From Carya illinoinensis (lineage: Eukaryota > Streptophyta > Magnoliopsida > Fagales > Juglandaceae): a DNA stretch of 64,000 bases. Positions 36,059 through 44,977 of the stretch are shown piece after piece. Location of the stretch: assembly GCF_018687715.1 (NCBI RefSeq), contig NC_056764.1, positions 12,235,001 to 12,299,000 of the forward strand. Direction: 5' to 3'. The notes under the pieces are model-generated. The model saw only the letters and a program-made list of their open reading frames with translations. It made no database searches and had not been told where the DNA came from. Position numbers and translations under genes: made by a program. Position 1 is the first letter of the stretch, and each line of letters begins with the position of its first letter.

Positions 36059-36511
36059 CTATTTTTCTAGTAAACGATAAACCTCTGCTGTTATCTGCCG
36101 ATGTTGACCTTGTATCTGAACCCTTTCTCGTTCCAGCTCCTCTATTCGTGGTTGCAGATCATGAGCATACCAATCTGTAAATTTTTTTAACTCTTGGTTT
36201 TCTTGCTTTAGCCTTTTATTCTCACTATCCTTATTAGCAAGCTTCTGTCGTAACTCAAATATTTGCATGTTAAGATGATCAATCTCACTCACCCTCACCA
36301 TTAACCTCCGAGACATGATCATAACAGATGCAGCATATTGACTACTGAGCATTCTTGATTCTGCAATAATCTCAGAATCAGCCTTACTAGAAAAACGGTT
36401 CACTGCTCCTATCATGGTATTGACGGCCTCAAGAGAGAAGATTGATGATTGATGCGTCAAGGGTTCCTGATTCAAGTCTGGAACATTAGTGGAAGAGAAT
36501 TGCTCAGCCAT
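36059..36511 (-). CDS. reverse-strand coiled-coil ORF inside copia (ORF X), 150 aa
   Basis: The ATG at 36511 (MAEQFSSTNVPDLNQEPL) runs to a TAG at 36059. Residues ~28-70 (EAVNTMIGAVNRFSSKADSE and following) match ORF Y. Residues ~72-150 form a long, charged coiled coil (ISEIDHLNMQ-type heptads, KLANKDSENKRLKQENQELK, then RIEELERERVQIQGQHRQ). The DLNQEP segment resembles short EAR-like or nuclear motifs, but that is only a resemblance. A TATA-like TATAAAAAAA lies ~80 bp upstream (36587-36596). The frame is clean, unlike the element's gag and integrase. No known family recognised. Confidence 0.65.
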   Translation of the reverse strand: MAEQFSSTNVPDLNQEPLTHQSSIFSLEAVNTMIGAVNRFSSKADSEIIAESRMLSSQYAASVMIMSRRLMVRVSEIDHLNMQIFELRQKLANKDSENKRLKQENQELKKFTDWYAHDLQPRIEELERERVQIQGQHRQITAEVYRLLEK

Positions 36512-36586
36512 TCTATCGTTGTGAAAAAACAGAACTCAGGTCAAGAAGCGATTATTTTTTTGGCATCCGATAGATGAAAATGATCA

Positions 36587-36596
36587 TTTTTTTATA
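36587..36596 (-). promoter_or_regulatory. TATA-like box of reverse ORF X
   Basis: The minus strand reads TTTCTATAAAAAAATG, about 80 bp upstream of the ORF X start codon. The A-run weakens the call. Confidence 0.4.
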
Positions 36597-36972
36597 GAAA
36601 CTCGGAGCCTTCAATCCCGTTTGTCAACAACATCAGGCGATTGTTTAAATCTTCAGCCGTATTAAATTCATAAAGTTAGGCCTCGAGGCTTTGCAGCACT
36701 TGTTGGGTCACGGACGGCTCCATTTTTCAACTATCTATAGTGTCTACTAACGCACCGTTTTTTCAGTCTATTTACTTGTTGCGGATCCTTTTTAATGATG
36801 TCAAAAGGGGGAGAAGTGTTAGACTAGAACATTAACACTGTTTAAATTGCTAAACTTGTTATATATGCTTGGAATTATATTTATACTTTTGTTTGAAAAA
36901 CTAACGCATATTTTCAGGGGGAGCTTAAGTATTAATACAGGTTTCAAGTTCTATCAAGTATTTCTCATCATC

Positions 36973-36985
36973 AAAAAGGGGGAGA
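36973..36985 (+). promoter_or_regulatory. polypurine tract of copia
   Basis: AAAAAGGGGGAGA directly before the 3' LTR (one base between). It primes plus-strand DNA synthesis in this class. A similar GGGGGAG occurs upstream at 36809 and 36917. Confidence 0.85.
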
Positions 36986-36986
36986 T

Positions 36987-37381
36987 TGTTGAACCCAAGG
37001 TTTCAAGTTTTATGTGATTATAAATCTACACATGGATTTTAGTTGAATCACCACGTGTAAGGTGATTGCAAGTGTAGAGGGTGTTCTACACGGATCCTTT
37101 GTAGCGGTATTGTTTAAAGGTGTAATAGGTTTTTATCTCCACCTGAATGACGTTGAATAGTGAATTTGGGAATCCTCAAGGGGTAGCTTGAGGCGAGGAT
37201 GTAGGCAGTGGGGTCGAACCTCGTTAACATACTGAGTTTGCTTCTCTCTTACCCTTACTCTTTATATTTATTGTTATTTCATATTTTGTTTATTTTTTAT
37301 ATTATATATTTGATTTATAATTGTTATTTTTTTTAATACAACTCAATTCACCCCCTTCTTGTGTTAGTCATCTGGGCAACA
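36987..37381 (+). repeat. copia 3' LTR, 395 bp, internally deleted
   Basis: Begins TGTTGAACCCAAGG and ends GGGCAACA like the 5' LTR. It jumps from CACATGGATTTT (matching ~29210) directly to AGTTGAATCACCACGTG (matching ~30149). About 945 bp of U3/R, including the TATA region, are absent. Shared parts are close to identical. Confidence 0.95.
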
Positions 37382-37386
37382 CTCAT

Positions 37387-38260
37387 AAAAGAAGAAGAAA
37401 CCGTGCAACATCTAATATATTATGTGAGTCAAGAACTCAGAGGAGTAGAGGCAAGATACTCTCGAATTCAGTTGTTGGCATTTGCCTTGGTAGTGGCGGC
37501 TAGGAAACTCAGTCCTTATTTCCAGACCCACGCAGTGAAGGTATTGACGGAGGCTCCATTGGCGAAAATAATGAGGAAGCTAGATTGTGAGGCTGATAGG
37601 TTGGTTAATCAAGCTGAGTGAGTTTGATATAGAGTATGAGCCATGGAAAGCCATTAAAGGGCAAGCAATGGCGGATTTTATAGCAGAATTCGCAAATTTT
37701 CCCCAAGAGCCTCGTGATAGCACCGTCAGGAAAGCCCTATATATTTGTTTATAGACGGATCATCCTGTCGGATAGGCGGAGGCCTGGGGATACATTTGTT
37801 GAGCCCCAATGGCCAGGAGCGGTATTACATGGTCACACTGGCGTTCAAAGTAACGAACAACGAAGCTGAGTATAAAGCACTGATAGCGGGTTTGTCTGTG
37901 ACCGCCCAGATTAGGGCAATTGAAGTAGATGCCAGGTCGGATTCACAAGTGGTAGTAAATCAAGTTTTGGGCTTGTACACTGCTAAGGGCGAAAAGTTGA
38001 AGAAGTATTTGGCACGAGTTTGGGAAATACGCGATCATTTCTCATACTTCGCTATAATCCAGATACCAAGGGTGGACAACGAGGTCACAAACAGATTGGC
38101 ACGAGTGGTATCAGGAGGGGAGGAGGTGCCCCTACCATGGCCAGTCGAGAGAAGGGTCGTCGAGGTCCCAACTATAGGCGCCGAGGTAGGAGTTCTGGGG
38201 TCAAGTACCCAAGATTGGGAAAACAATGTAGTGGAGTACTTGGATGAAAGAAAATTGCCG
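37387..38260 (+). pseudogene. gypsy RNase H and archaeal-type RNase H (Tat), disrupted
   Basis: Resumes the gypsy frame after the copia insertion: EEETVQHLIYYVSQELRGVE then RYSRIQLLAFALVVAARKLS (RNase H C-terminal part). After frame changes near 37630-37745 comes the linker AMADFIAEF. The second RNase H follows: FIDGSSCRIGGGLGIHLLSP, NNEAEYKALIAGLSVTAQI, DARSDSQVVVNQVLG and VDNEVTNRLARV, with the D-E-D-type acidic residues visible. This duplicate RNase H is diagnostic for Tat-type gypsy elements. Confidence 0.85.
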
Positions 38261-39347
38261 GAAGCCAGGAAAGATGAAAGAAAGATAAAGAAAAGAGCGG
38301 CAAGGTTCCTACTCATCGATGTGATCCTTTATAAAAGAGGCTTCTCTGTTCCTTTGCTACGATGCATCTTCATACAAGAAGCACAGTATGTCCTGGCTGA
38401 GAAACACAAAGGGATATATAGAAACCACAATGGGGGAAGAACTTTGGCTAGGAAAGTGTTTGGGCAGGATATTACTAGCCTAATGCTCTAAGGGATGCAC
38501 AAGAGTTCGCTAAGAGGTGTGCAAAATGCCAGACTTACGCACCTATACCGCATGCCCCTCTGGAGGAATTAGCATTAGTAACAGCATCATAACCATTCAC
38601 CCAATGGGGGGTAGATCTGGTGGGACCCTTCTAGCCAGAAAAAGGTGGTGTTAAATTCATGATAGTCGCTGTCGACTATTTTATAAAATTAGCAAAAGCA
38701 GAGCCGTTAGCAACAATTACACGCAAAGTCATGACAAAACTCTTGTGAAAGAATATCGTTTGTAGGTTTGGGATTCCCTAGAGTATTATAACCGATAATG
38801 GGCACCAGTTCAACTCAGATCACTACAGAGAATGGTGTGAGGATTTGAGGATCAAGGCAAAATACTCCTCCTCAGGCCACTCCCAAGCAAATGGTCAAGC
38901 TGAGGTGACAAACAAGGCATTACTTTCAATCCTCAATAAAAAGGTCGTGGAGAAGAAAGGAGATTGGGTGAACAAGCTCCTAGGGGTACTCTGGGTGTAC
39001 AGAACTATAGTAAAAACTCCAACAGGGGAATCCCCATTTATGCTGGCATACGGATGCGAGGCGGTTACAGCAATGGAAGTAGTGCTGCCAACCTACAGAA
39101 CGAGTCATTTCTCGGGTATCCGGAATGACAAAAAGATAGAAGAATACCTCGACTTACTCGAAAAAGAAAGAGAGATAGTTGAGGCTTGGATGCTACAAGA
39201 AAAGAGGAAAGCTGCGGGACCCTGATGGGAAGGTTCTTATCTAGTAGTAGCCAACAACCGGCCTAGATCATACAGATTAAAAGATAGTGAGGGCAAAGAA
39301 CTACCGCACCCATGAAATGCAGAGCACTTGAAGAAATTTTATCAATA
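38261..39347 (+). pseudogene. gypsy integrase, disrupted
   Basis: Zinc region: HKGIYRNHNGGRTLARKVFG then CAKCQTYAPIPHAPLEEL. Core: QWGVDLVGPF (Asp), VCRFGIPRV, then YSSSGHSQANGQAEVTNKAL (the region holding the catalytic Glu). The C-terminal part reads FMLAYGCEAVTAMEV. It is broken by a TGA at 38746-38748 in place of an expected Trp (TLL*KNI), by shifts near 38480 and 38790, and by a TGA at 39313-39315 (HP*NAEHLKKFY). It inserts the DNA copy in an intact element; this one is dead. Confidence 0.85.
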
Positions 39348-39489
39348 ATGTTTGTAGTATTTGTTGATTTAAACATTCTTTATCTTTATTTTTGTTCAAT
39401 GTTTGCGACATCACTATTTATGAATATATTCCATTTTGGTCATTGAGAATTCTTTATAGAGAAAAAAGTTCCCAGGGGTGAATATAAAC

Positions 39490-40425
39490 GCCATGAAAAA
39501 AGGGCGAGAAAGGTTCAAGACCGCTCAACCCTAAACACTAAAGACAAACCATAACAGCTTGTGGTGCCATGAAAAAATGGCGCGTAGGTCCTCAGACCAC
39601 GCCGACCCTAAACACCAAAGACAAGCCATAGCAGCTTGTAATGCTATGCAAAAAGGGCGTGTAGGTCCTTAGACCACGTCGATCCTAAACACCAAAGACA
39701 AGCCATAGCAGCTTATGGTGCCATGAAAAAAGGACGAGAAAGGTTAAAAACCGCTCGACCCTAAACACTGAAGGCAAGCCATAGCAGCTTGTGGTGCCAT
39801 AAAAAGGGGCGCGTAGGTTCTCAGACCACGCCAACTCTAAACACCGAAGGCAAGCCATAGCAGCTTGTTGTGCCATAAAAAAAGGGCGCGTAGGTCCTCA
39901 GACTGCGCTGACCCCCCTAAACACCAAAGACAAGCCATAACAGCCTGTGGTGCCATGAAAAAAGGGCGCGTGAGTCCTTAGACCACGTTCGACCCTAAAC
40001 ACCAAAGACAAGCCATAACAGCTTGCGGTGCCATAAAAAAAGGGTGCGTAGGTCCTCAGATCACGCCAAACCTAAACACCAAAGACAAGTCTTAGCAGTT
40101 AGTGGTGCCATGACAAAAAAAAAAGGCGCGTAGGTCCTCAGACCACGCTGACCCTAAACACCAAAGACAAGCCATAGCAGCTTGTGATGACATAAAAAAA
40201 GGGCGTGTAGGTCGTCAGACCACGCCGATCCTAAACACCAAAAACAAGTCATAGCAGCTTGTGGTGCCATAAAAAAAGGGCGAGAAAGGTCAAAGACCGC
40301 TCGACCCTAAACACCGAAGACAAGACATAACAGTTTGTGGTACCATAAAAAAAAGGCGTATAGGTCCTCAGACCACACCTATATGCCGAAGGCAAGCCTC
40401 AGAAGCTTGTGGTGCCATGAAAAAG
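39490..40425 (+). repeat. 12-unit tandem array (~77 bp) in the gypsy 3' UTR
   Basis: The consensus unit runs CCCTAAACACCAAAGACAAG, CCATAGCAGCTTGTGGTGCC, ATGAAAAAAGGGCG, then one of two tails: CGTAGGTCCTCAGACCACGC or AGAAAGGTCAAAGACCGCTC. Unit starts fall near 39530, 39607, 39684, 39759, 39834, 39913, 39993, 40069, 40152, 40229 and 40305, with partial units at both ends. Tandem arrays in the 3' UTR are known for Tat-lineage elements and can seed satellites. Each tail can fold into a small hairpin (GGTC...GACC). Confidence 0.95.
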
Positions 40426-40544
40426 ACAAGAAATAAAAGAACACAGTAGCCAAAGCGTTCAACAGAGCAAATCAAAGTCCATTGTTACGAATGTATACCA
40501 AGAAACAATATTATTATCCACAGTCAAGTACAGAAAAGGAAAAA

Positions 40545-43500
40545 CTAGTCAAGGGGCATCCTCAAGTGGGAAGGCTCGAGCACGTTTGCAAAAACATTGG
40601 CCATCTCTTTCTGCCCAAACTCATCAACCATGAGGAGGGAAGCTTCCTCAGGGTAGAATAACTCCCGGTCGAGAATCCTAAGATTGGTGGCAGGATCATT
40701 CATGAGACGGTCACTCAGCCTCAAAATGCCGCGGCCATACACGTAAGTAAAGGCATCGTCCCTTGTAGCAGGGACGTGGGCCAACTGGGCATGAAGCCGT
40801 GCGACCTCCTCCCGAGTAGCAGTCAGCTCCTCCTACTTCTCAGACAGACTCTGCTGACTGGCTCCAAGGGCCAAATTTGCCTCCTGAACACTCTTCTCGA
40901 AAGACCTGCAGCTGTCTTGAGAACGGGCCAAGTCTACACGAAGAGAGGACAGTGCTTCATCATGGGCGGCAAGCTCGGAGTTCAAACGAGAGCTCTTAGC
41001 CTGAAGGCTCTCCTAAGCCTCTGAAAGTTGCCGCCTGGCTAAGTCCCTCTTCGAAAGAAGAATTGACGAGGCGAAATCGTCTTTGGCCTTGGCCTCATTT
41101 GCTAGGCGGACCTCCTCGCGCAGCTCCAGGAGTTCAGCCTCGCGCATCTCGAGATCGCCTTGCAAGGAATGGGAGTGACCCTTGGATTGTTCCAGTAGGA
41201 TCTTCAACTCCTCCCTAGCCTCGGCCAAAGCTACCAATTCAACTCTGTCAACCTGCCATCTCTCAGAGGCAAGTTTAGCTATGTAGCACAGCTGGCAACG
41301 CTCCCTGACCTCCTCCTCAAGACGGGAACGGTCAGCAACAGCCCATGAAGCCAAGTCATTGATCCCCTCTAAAAGAAAAACAGGCAACCAACATGAAGAG
41401 AGGCAAAGATATGAAATAAGTATATGCAAAAGAGGACAAAAAGCATAATACCTCAGAAAGTTAAGTTTTCAAACGATTAACCATCTAGGTAGTGGCCTCT
41501 GCTTGGGAGTGGATTGCTGTTGAAGAATCGCTACCGCTAGCCTCTCCTCTCACAATCTCGCCAAGGGCCAGAAGGTTTTTTCCCTTAGGCCTCACAGACG
41601 AAGCCATCGTCCTTCTCGATGAATCAACCAAGCGCAAAGAGGGCAGAGGAGGTGGTGGTTGAGCCAAGTCAACATCACGAAGGTGAGCATCTTTCTTCAA
41701 GAAATTCACCCATTCCTCTTCAAGGAAGGAGTCAGTATCCCCGCCAAAAGAGGAAGCATGGGTAGGAGGAAGAGAAAGTCCAGGCCTGCTGCCAATGGGC
41801 GAATGAGGTTTTTCCCCAAGAGATGGTGTCTGGTAAACTCTCTGGGAAGTTTGGCGTGAACCAACCTTGCCGCTAGGGCTATACACCAAACCAATGAATC
41901 GACCTCCACCGACGGAAACTGGCCGCCGAACGCCGGAACAAGCAGAAACCGGTGAAGAACCGGTCGGCGTTCAAGGTAAATATATAGAAACCGACGTCGG
42001 CTGGTTTGGTTTCGGTTCTCCTGTGCGAAAAACTGCTGAACCAGCCGACTGGTTCTTATATATACGTTTTTCTTTATTACGTATAGAAACGACGCCATTT
42101 CACTCATGGAAAATTGAAACGGCTTCGTTTTAGATCCAGGAAACACAAAAAAATATAAAGGAATAGTGCCATTTGGCTTGGCGCCGTTCCAAAATGAGAT
42201 TAAAATCGTCCTAGCCCCTCCTTCTTCCTCCCGTCTCCTTCTTCTAGCCTAGGTTTTCTGCAACATTCCTCCAAGAACTTTCATGGCAGACGACGGCACC
42301 GCTTCCCTCCTTCGTCACAGAGACGCTGACGGCGGACCGAAGACCACGCCGACGCAGTCGAGACCGATGGCATCGGTTTTCTCTCCCCCAGTCGATCGGT
42401 TTCGACTGGTTGGAAGAACCCCTCTCCCACGTCAGTGGGGTTTCGGTTTGGCACCGAAAACCGACGTCGACGCATCAGTTTACAACCTTACTTGCCGCCT
42501 GATTCTACTAGGTGTGGAGGGACATCTCTTGTGGCACCTTTCGCCCCATCCGAAGGCAAGGTGCCTGGCGCTTCCATGTGGTTTCATGTGGGCAAAACAG
42601 TGGCCATCTCAGCATGGGCACTAGTAGAAGAAGGGGGCGAGTAAGCTCCTGTCGAAGTGATTGAGTCAAGATTAAGGGCCGCAACTACTCTTGCGCCCAG
42701 CTCGAACTGACTCGCCCACCCCGCCAGCATAAGAAACTCAAATGCAGGGCAGGTGTCGTGGCAGGCTCTTGTGTCCTAGGCACGACCTGGGGGGAGGTGG
42801 CCAAGTCAAAAAGGGTCAGGTTGACTAGGCTCTCCACATCCCTCAGTTTACGAGAACGTGGCGGCGATGGGGACGGCAAAGTGAGGAAGCCATAGTGGTA
42901 CCGGGCGGGGTAGATCCCTAGCTGTGTTTTTCCCTTAATGATGTTGCAAGGACCTCCGGTTGGGGCAACGGAGGCTCAACGGCAGCCAGCTGCGAAGACT
43001 CCTGAGAAGGAGTACCCTCCTGCAGCACCAAGCTCTGGGGGCCCCTTGAGGGAGCCAGAATCTCCTGTTGAAGAGAAGAAGGTGGAGAGGGATCTCCAGA
43101 ACGAGCTTTCTTTTAGCGACCGCCCGCTTCATTCTTTTTCTTGCTCCTCTTCTCTCTCTTCTCGGCGACCACCTCATTCTATCCATCGTTCTTTTTCTTA
43201 CTTCTTTTTTCCCTCTTTTCGACGGCCTCTTCCTCCTCCCCATCTTCCGAATGTTTCTTCCGCTTAGAGGGTTCAGACCTCGCAGTTTTCTCAGTGGGCT
43301 TCGGCAGGGAAGGAGGAATGGTGTCTGAAATCCAGAAGTCACGCCCTTGAACAAAAGATTGGTTGGGAGACCTCAAGAATCAATCAATATGGGCGGAGGT
43401 CAGCAAGTAGTCAGTCCAAAGCACATCTGGATTAGCTTTGGCCCAAGAATCAACTGTTGTGATTCGAGCCAGTTCACGACGCGACAGAGGCGGCATTTTA

Positions 43501-44143
43501 AGCCATAGATTCTTCTCGTCAGGAAGAGGGCGCAAAATCGATTTAATTGGGAAATCATGGAAAACTTCTTCCGTGCCAAGGTATTCAAACCATGGCTGGA
43601 GATGAAAAAGAACCTGGTGGTCCACGCCTTGGCATTGGAGTGGCAAGTCTCAAACCAGGCCAACGTTTACCCATCATCTTTCCTACGGAAGTTGAGAATG
43701 TTGTCTTTTGAAGCTTCCCTCAGGTTATAGAATGCTAAAAATTCCCAGGCGGTTAGATCAGAATAAGGATCCCCAAGAAGTTCCAAAGCCATACAGAATA
43801 CAATGCAAGCGCAGAGGTATGCCCTCAGTGCGAAAGGATGTAATTGGGCGGGAGCAAGATTAAGAAGCTCTAAAAGGTCGCGAAGAGGGCGGCAAAAGGG
43901 GAGCCTCAACCCATTCTGCAAAAGAGAAATAGTAATAGCCACTTTAGTGGCAAAGCCCTCGTTATCACAAACTCCATATTCAGGAATGCTTAAGATAATG
44001 GTTTCAAGAATACGAAAGTCTTCCCGAATATTGGAAAAATGTTTCTCTCGGATGCCTGAACGCCATCGGTGTCCAACAAAGATTGTGCCCTCTGGGATCA
44101 CAAAAGGGTTTTTAAAAACCTCGCATTTGCTGTAGGAAGCCAT
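40545..44143 (-). pseudogene. reverse-strand ORF of the gypsy element (putative gypsy-type transposon domain plus coiled coil)
   Basis: Starts MASYSKCEVFKNPFVIPEGT at 44143. It continues with PEYGVCDNEGFATKVAITIS, GLRLPFCRPLRDLLELLNLA and PAQLHPFALRAYLCACIVF, then FHDFPIKSILRPLPDEKNLW and MPPLSRRELARI. This resembles the plant 'putative gypsy type transposon' domain (PF04195) as I remember it. Then come a basic/acidic low-complexity middle (43350-42700), a Pro/Ser-rich part (41800-41490), a coiled coil (41370-41013, EEVRERCQLCYIAKL-type heptads) and the tail FGQKEMANVFANVLEPSHLR. Frameshifts near 43670 and 43595, several stops and a hAT insertion break it. Introns cannot be excluded. Antisense ORFs at this place occur in Grande-like Tat elements. 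Confidence 0.65.
41874..42490. mobile_element. non-autonomous hAT element, 617 bp
   Basis: A perfect 8-bp target duplication CTTGCCGC flanks it (41866-41873 and 42491-42498). The ends TAGGGCTATACAC and (inverted) TAAGGTTGTAAAC form imperfect terminal repeats of the TAGGGGTGTAAAC-type known in plant hAT elements. Removing it restores an open frame in the reverse-strand gypsy ORF. The interior is CpG-rich (ACCGACGTCGGC, GACGGCACCG). A 113-codon plus-strand frame beginning MADDGTASLLRHRDADGGP starts inside it and runs past its end, so it is probably not a gene. Confidence 0.85.
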
Positions 44144-44408
44144 TGGAATCGTTGGGAAGAGGATAGCAAGAAAGAACAAGATGAGCAAAGAGCAAAGATA
44201 GGAATGGAAAGGTAGAGAGCTTAACAGGGGAAGGAATGAGAGGCAACAGAAAAGTGAAGTTTTGAAGGGTAGTGAAATGCAAAAAGCCAAACGGAAAGAA
44301 AATGTAACTTTGCAAGAAGGCTAACCGGCGCAAGAAAACTGTCTATCTTCTCTACCACAATAGCGGGAAATGATATCGAATCTACGATTCTTCATAACAA
44401 AGTCTTTA

Positions 44409-44425
44409 TGGGGGGAAGGAAATAG
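44409..44425 (+). promoter_or_regulatory. polypurine tract of gypsy (probable)
   Basis: TGGGGGGAAGGAAATAG lies immediately before TGTAACC, the proposed 3' LTR start. Purine-rich apart from the T. Confidence 0.5.
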
Positions 44426-44977
44426 TGTAACCAGGAAACACCGAAAGGCCGTGGGTGGTTTGGGCCCATAACCATGACTACATATTTTTCGAGTATCCAG
44501 GCCCATACAATCACACCTAACATTTTCACAACAATGGGTTTGATTAAAAATAAATTCTATCTGCCAGAAAGGCGAATAGAATTGGCGGAGTAGCCCAGAG
44601 GGCCCTGGAACATATAAAAAAGGCTCATAATATATTAAACACTAAGAAGCCCAGAGTATGGGCCCAGAAGTCACAAAGGGATAATCAAGAGGAATTCAAA
44701 AAGAGATATGCATGGTGCCACCTTTAACGAAAAGATAAAAACAGCAAGAAGTGATAGGAATATTTAAAATCTTAAACTTTGATCTGTTCCGATAAATCCT
44801 AGATGAGATATGTACAACAAACAAACCTATATATACAAGTAATCTTTGAGGTTTCAAGAACGATCACTTCTTAACTAACTTTAGCATCAGACTGTTTGTA
44901 GGAGGAGCCCCCCTCGAGTTTCATCAATGAAGATCGATTAAGTAGTGAAAGATTGAAAGTGAGATACGTCCTCAACA
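44426..44977 (+). repeat. gypsy 3' LTR (probable), ~552 bp
   Basis: Begins TGTAACCAGG after a purine tract and ends GTCCTCAACA just where triplication segment A2 begins. It contains CCTATATATACAAG (TATA, ~44826) and a leader ending TTTAGCATCAGACTGTTTGT and GAGTTTCATCAATGAAGATC, like other plant gypsy R/U5 regions. No 5' LTR is left to compare, so the left edge is inferred. Confidence 0.5.

Larger units (their letters stand above)
29152..37381 (+). mobile_element. Ty1/copia LTR retrotransposon, 8.23 kb, SIRE-like order
   Basis: It is bounded by LTRs beginning TGTTGAACCC and ending GGGCAACA, with a perfect 5-bp target duplication CTCAT at 29147-29151 and 37382-37386. The internal order is PBS, gag, protease/integrase, RT/RNase H, two reverse-strand ORFs, PPT. 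Stops and frameshifts in gag and integrase mean it is defective, while the RT-RNase H frame is still 610 codons long. The assignment to the SIRE/Maximus branch rests on remembered similarity of the protease-integrase segment and is tentative. Confidence 0.95.
28551..44977 (+). mobile_element. left-truncated Ty3/gypsy element, Tat-like, with nested insertions
   Basis: Order on the plus strand: RT palm end and connection (28608-29151), RNase H (37387-37630), archaeal-type RNase H (37640-38200) and integrase (38270-39347). Then come a tandem-repeat 3' UTR (39490-40425), a reverse-strand ORF (44143-40545), a purine tract and a 3' LTR. A second RNase H and a long, repeat-bearing 3' region are hallmarks of the Tat lineage. 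The 5' LTR, gag, protease and most of RT are missing. A copia element (29152-37381) and a hAT element (41874-42490) interrupt it. It lies between triplication segments B1 and A2. Confidence 0.8.

Noticed and set aside
39490..40425. CRISPR-like array
   Set aside because: Units are contiguous without unique spacers, and the DNA is a plant retrotransposon 3' UTR.
42283..42624. 113-aa plus-strand frame MADDGTASLL...
   Set aside because: It crosses the right end of the hAT element into gypsy antisense sequence, so it is not an ancestral gene. A captured exon inside the hAT element cannot be excluded but lacks support.
43068..43350. Phe/Ser-rich plus-strand frames with hydrophobic runs
   Set aside because: Reverse reading of the charged Arg/Lys/Glu-rich middle of the minus-strand gypsy ORF.
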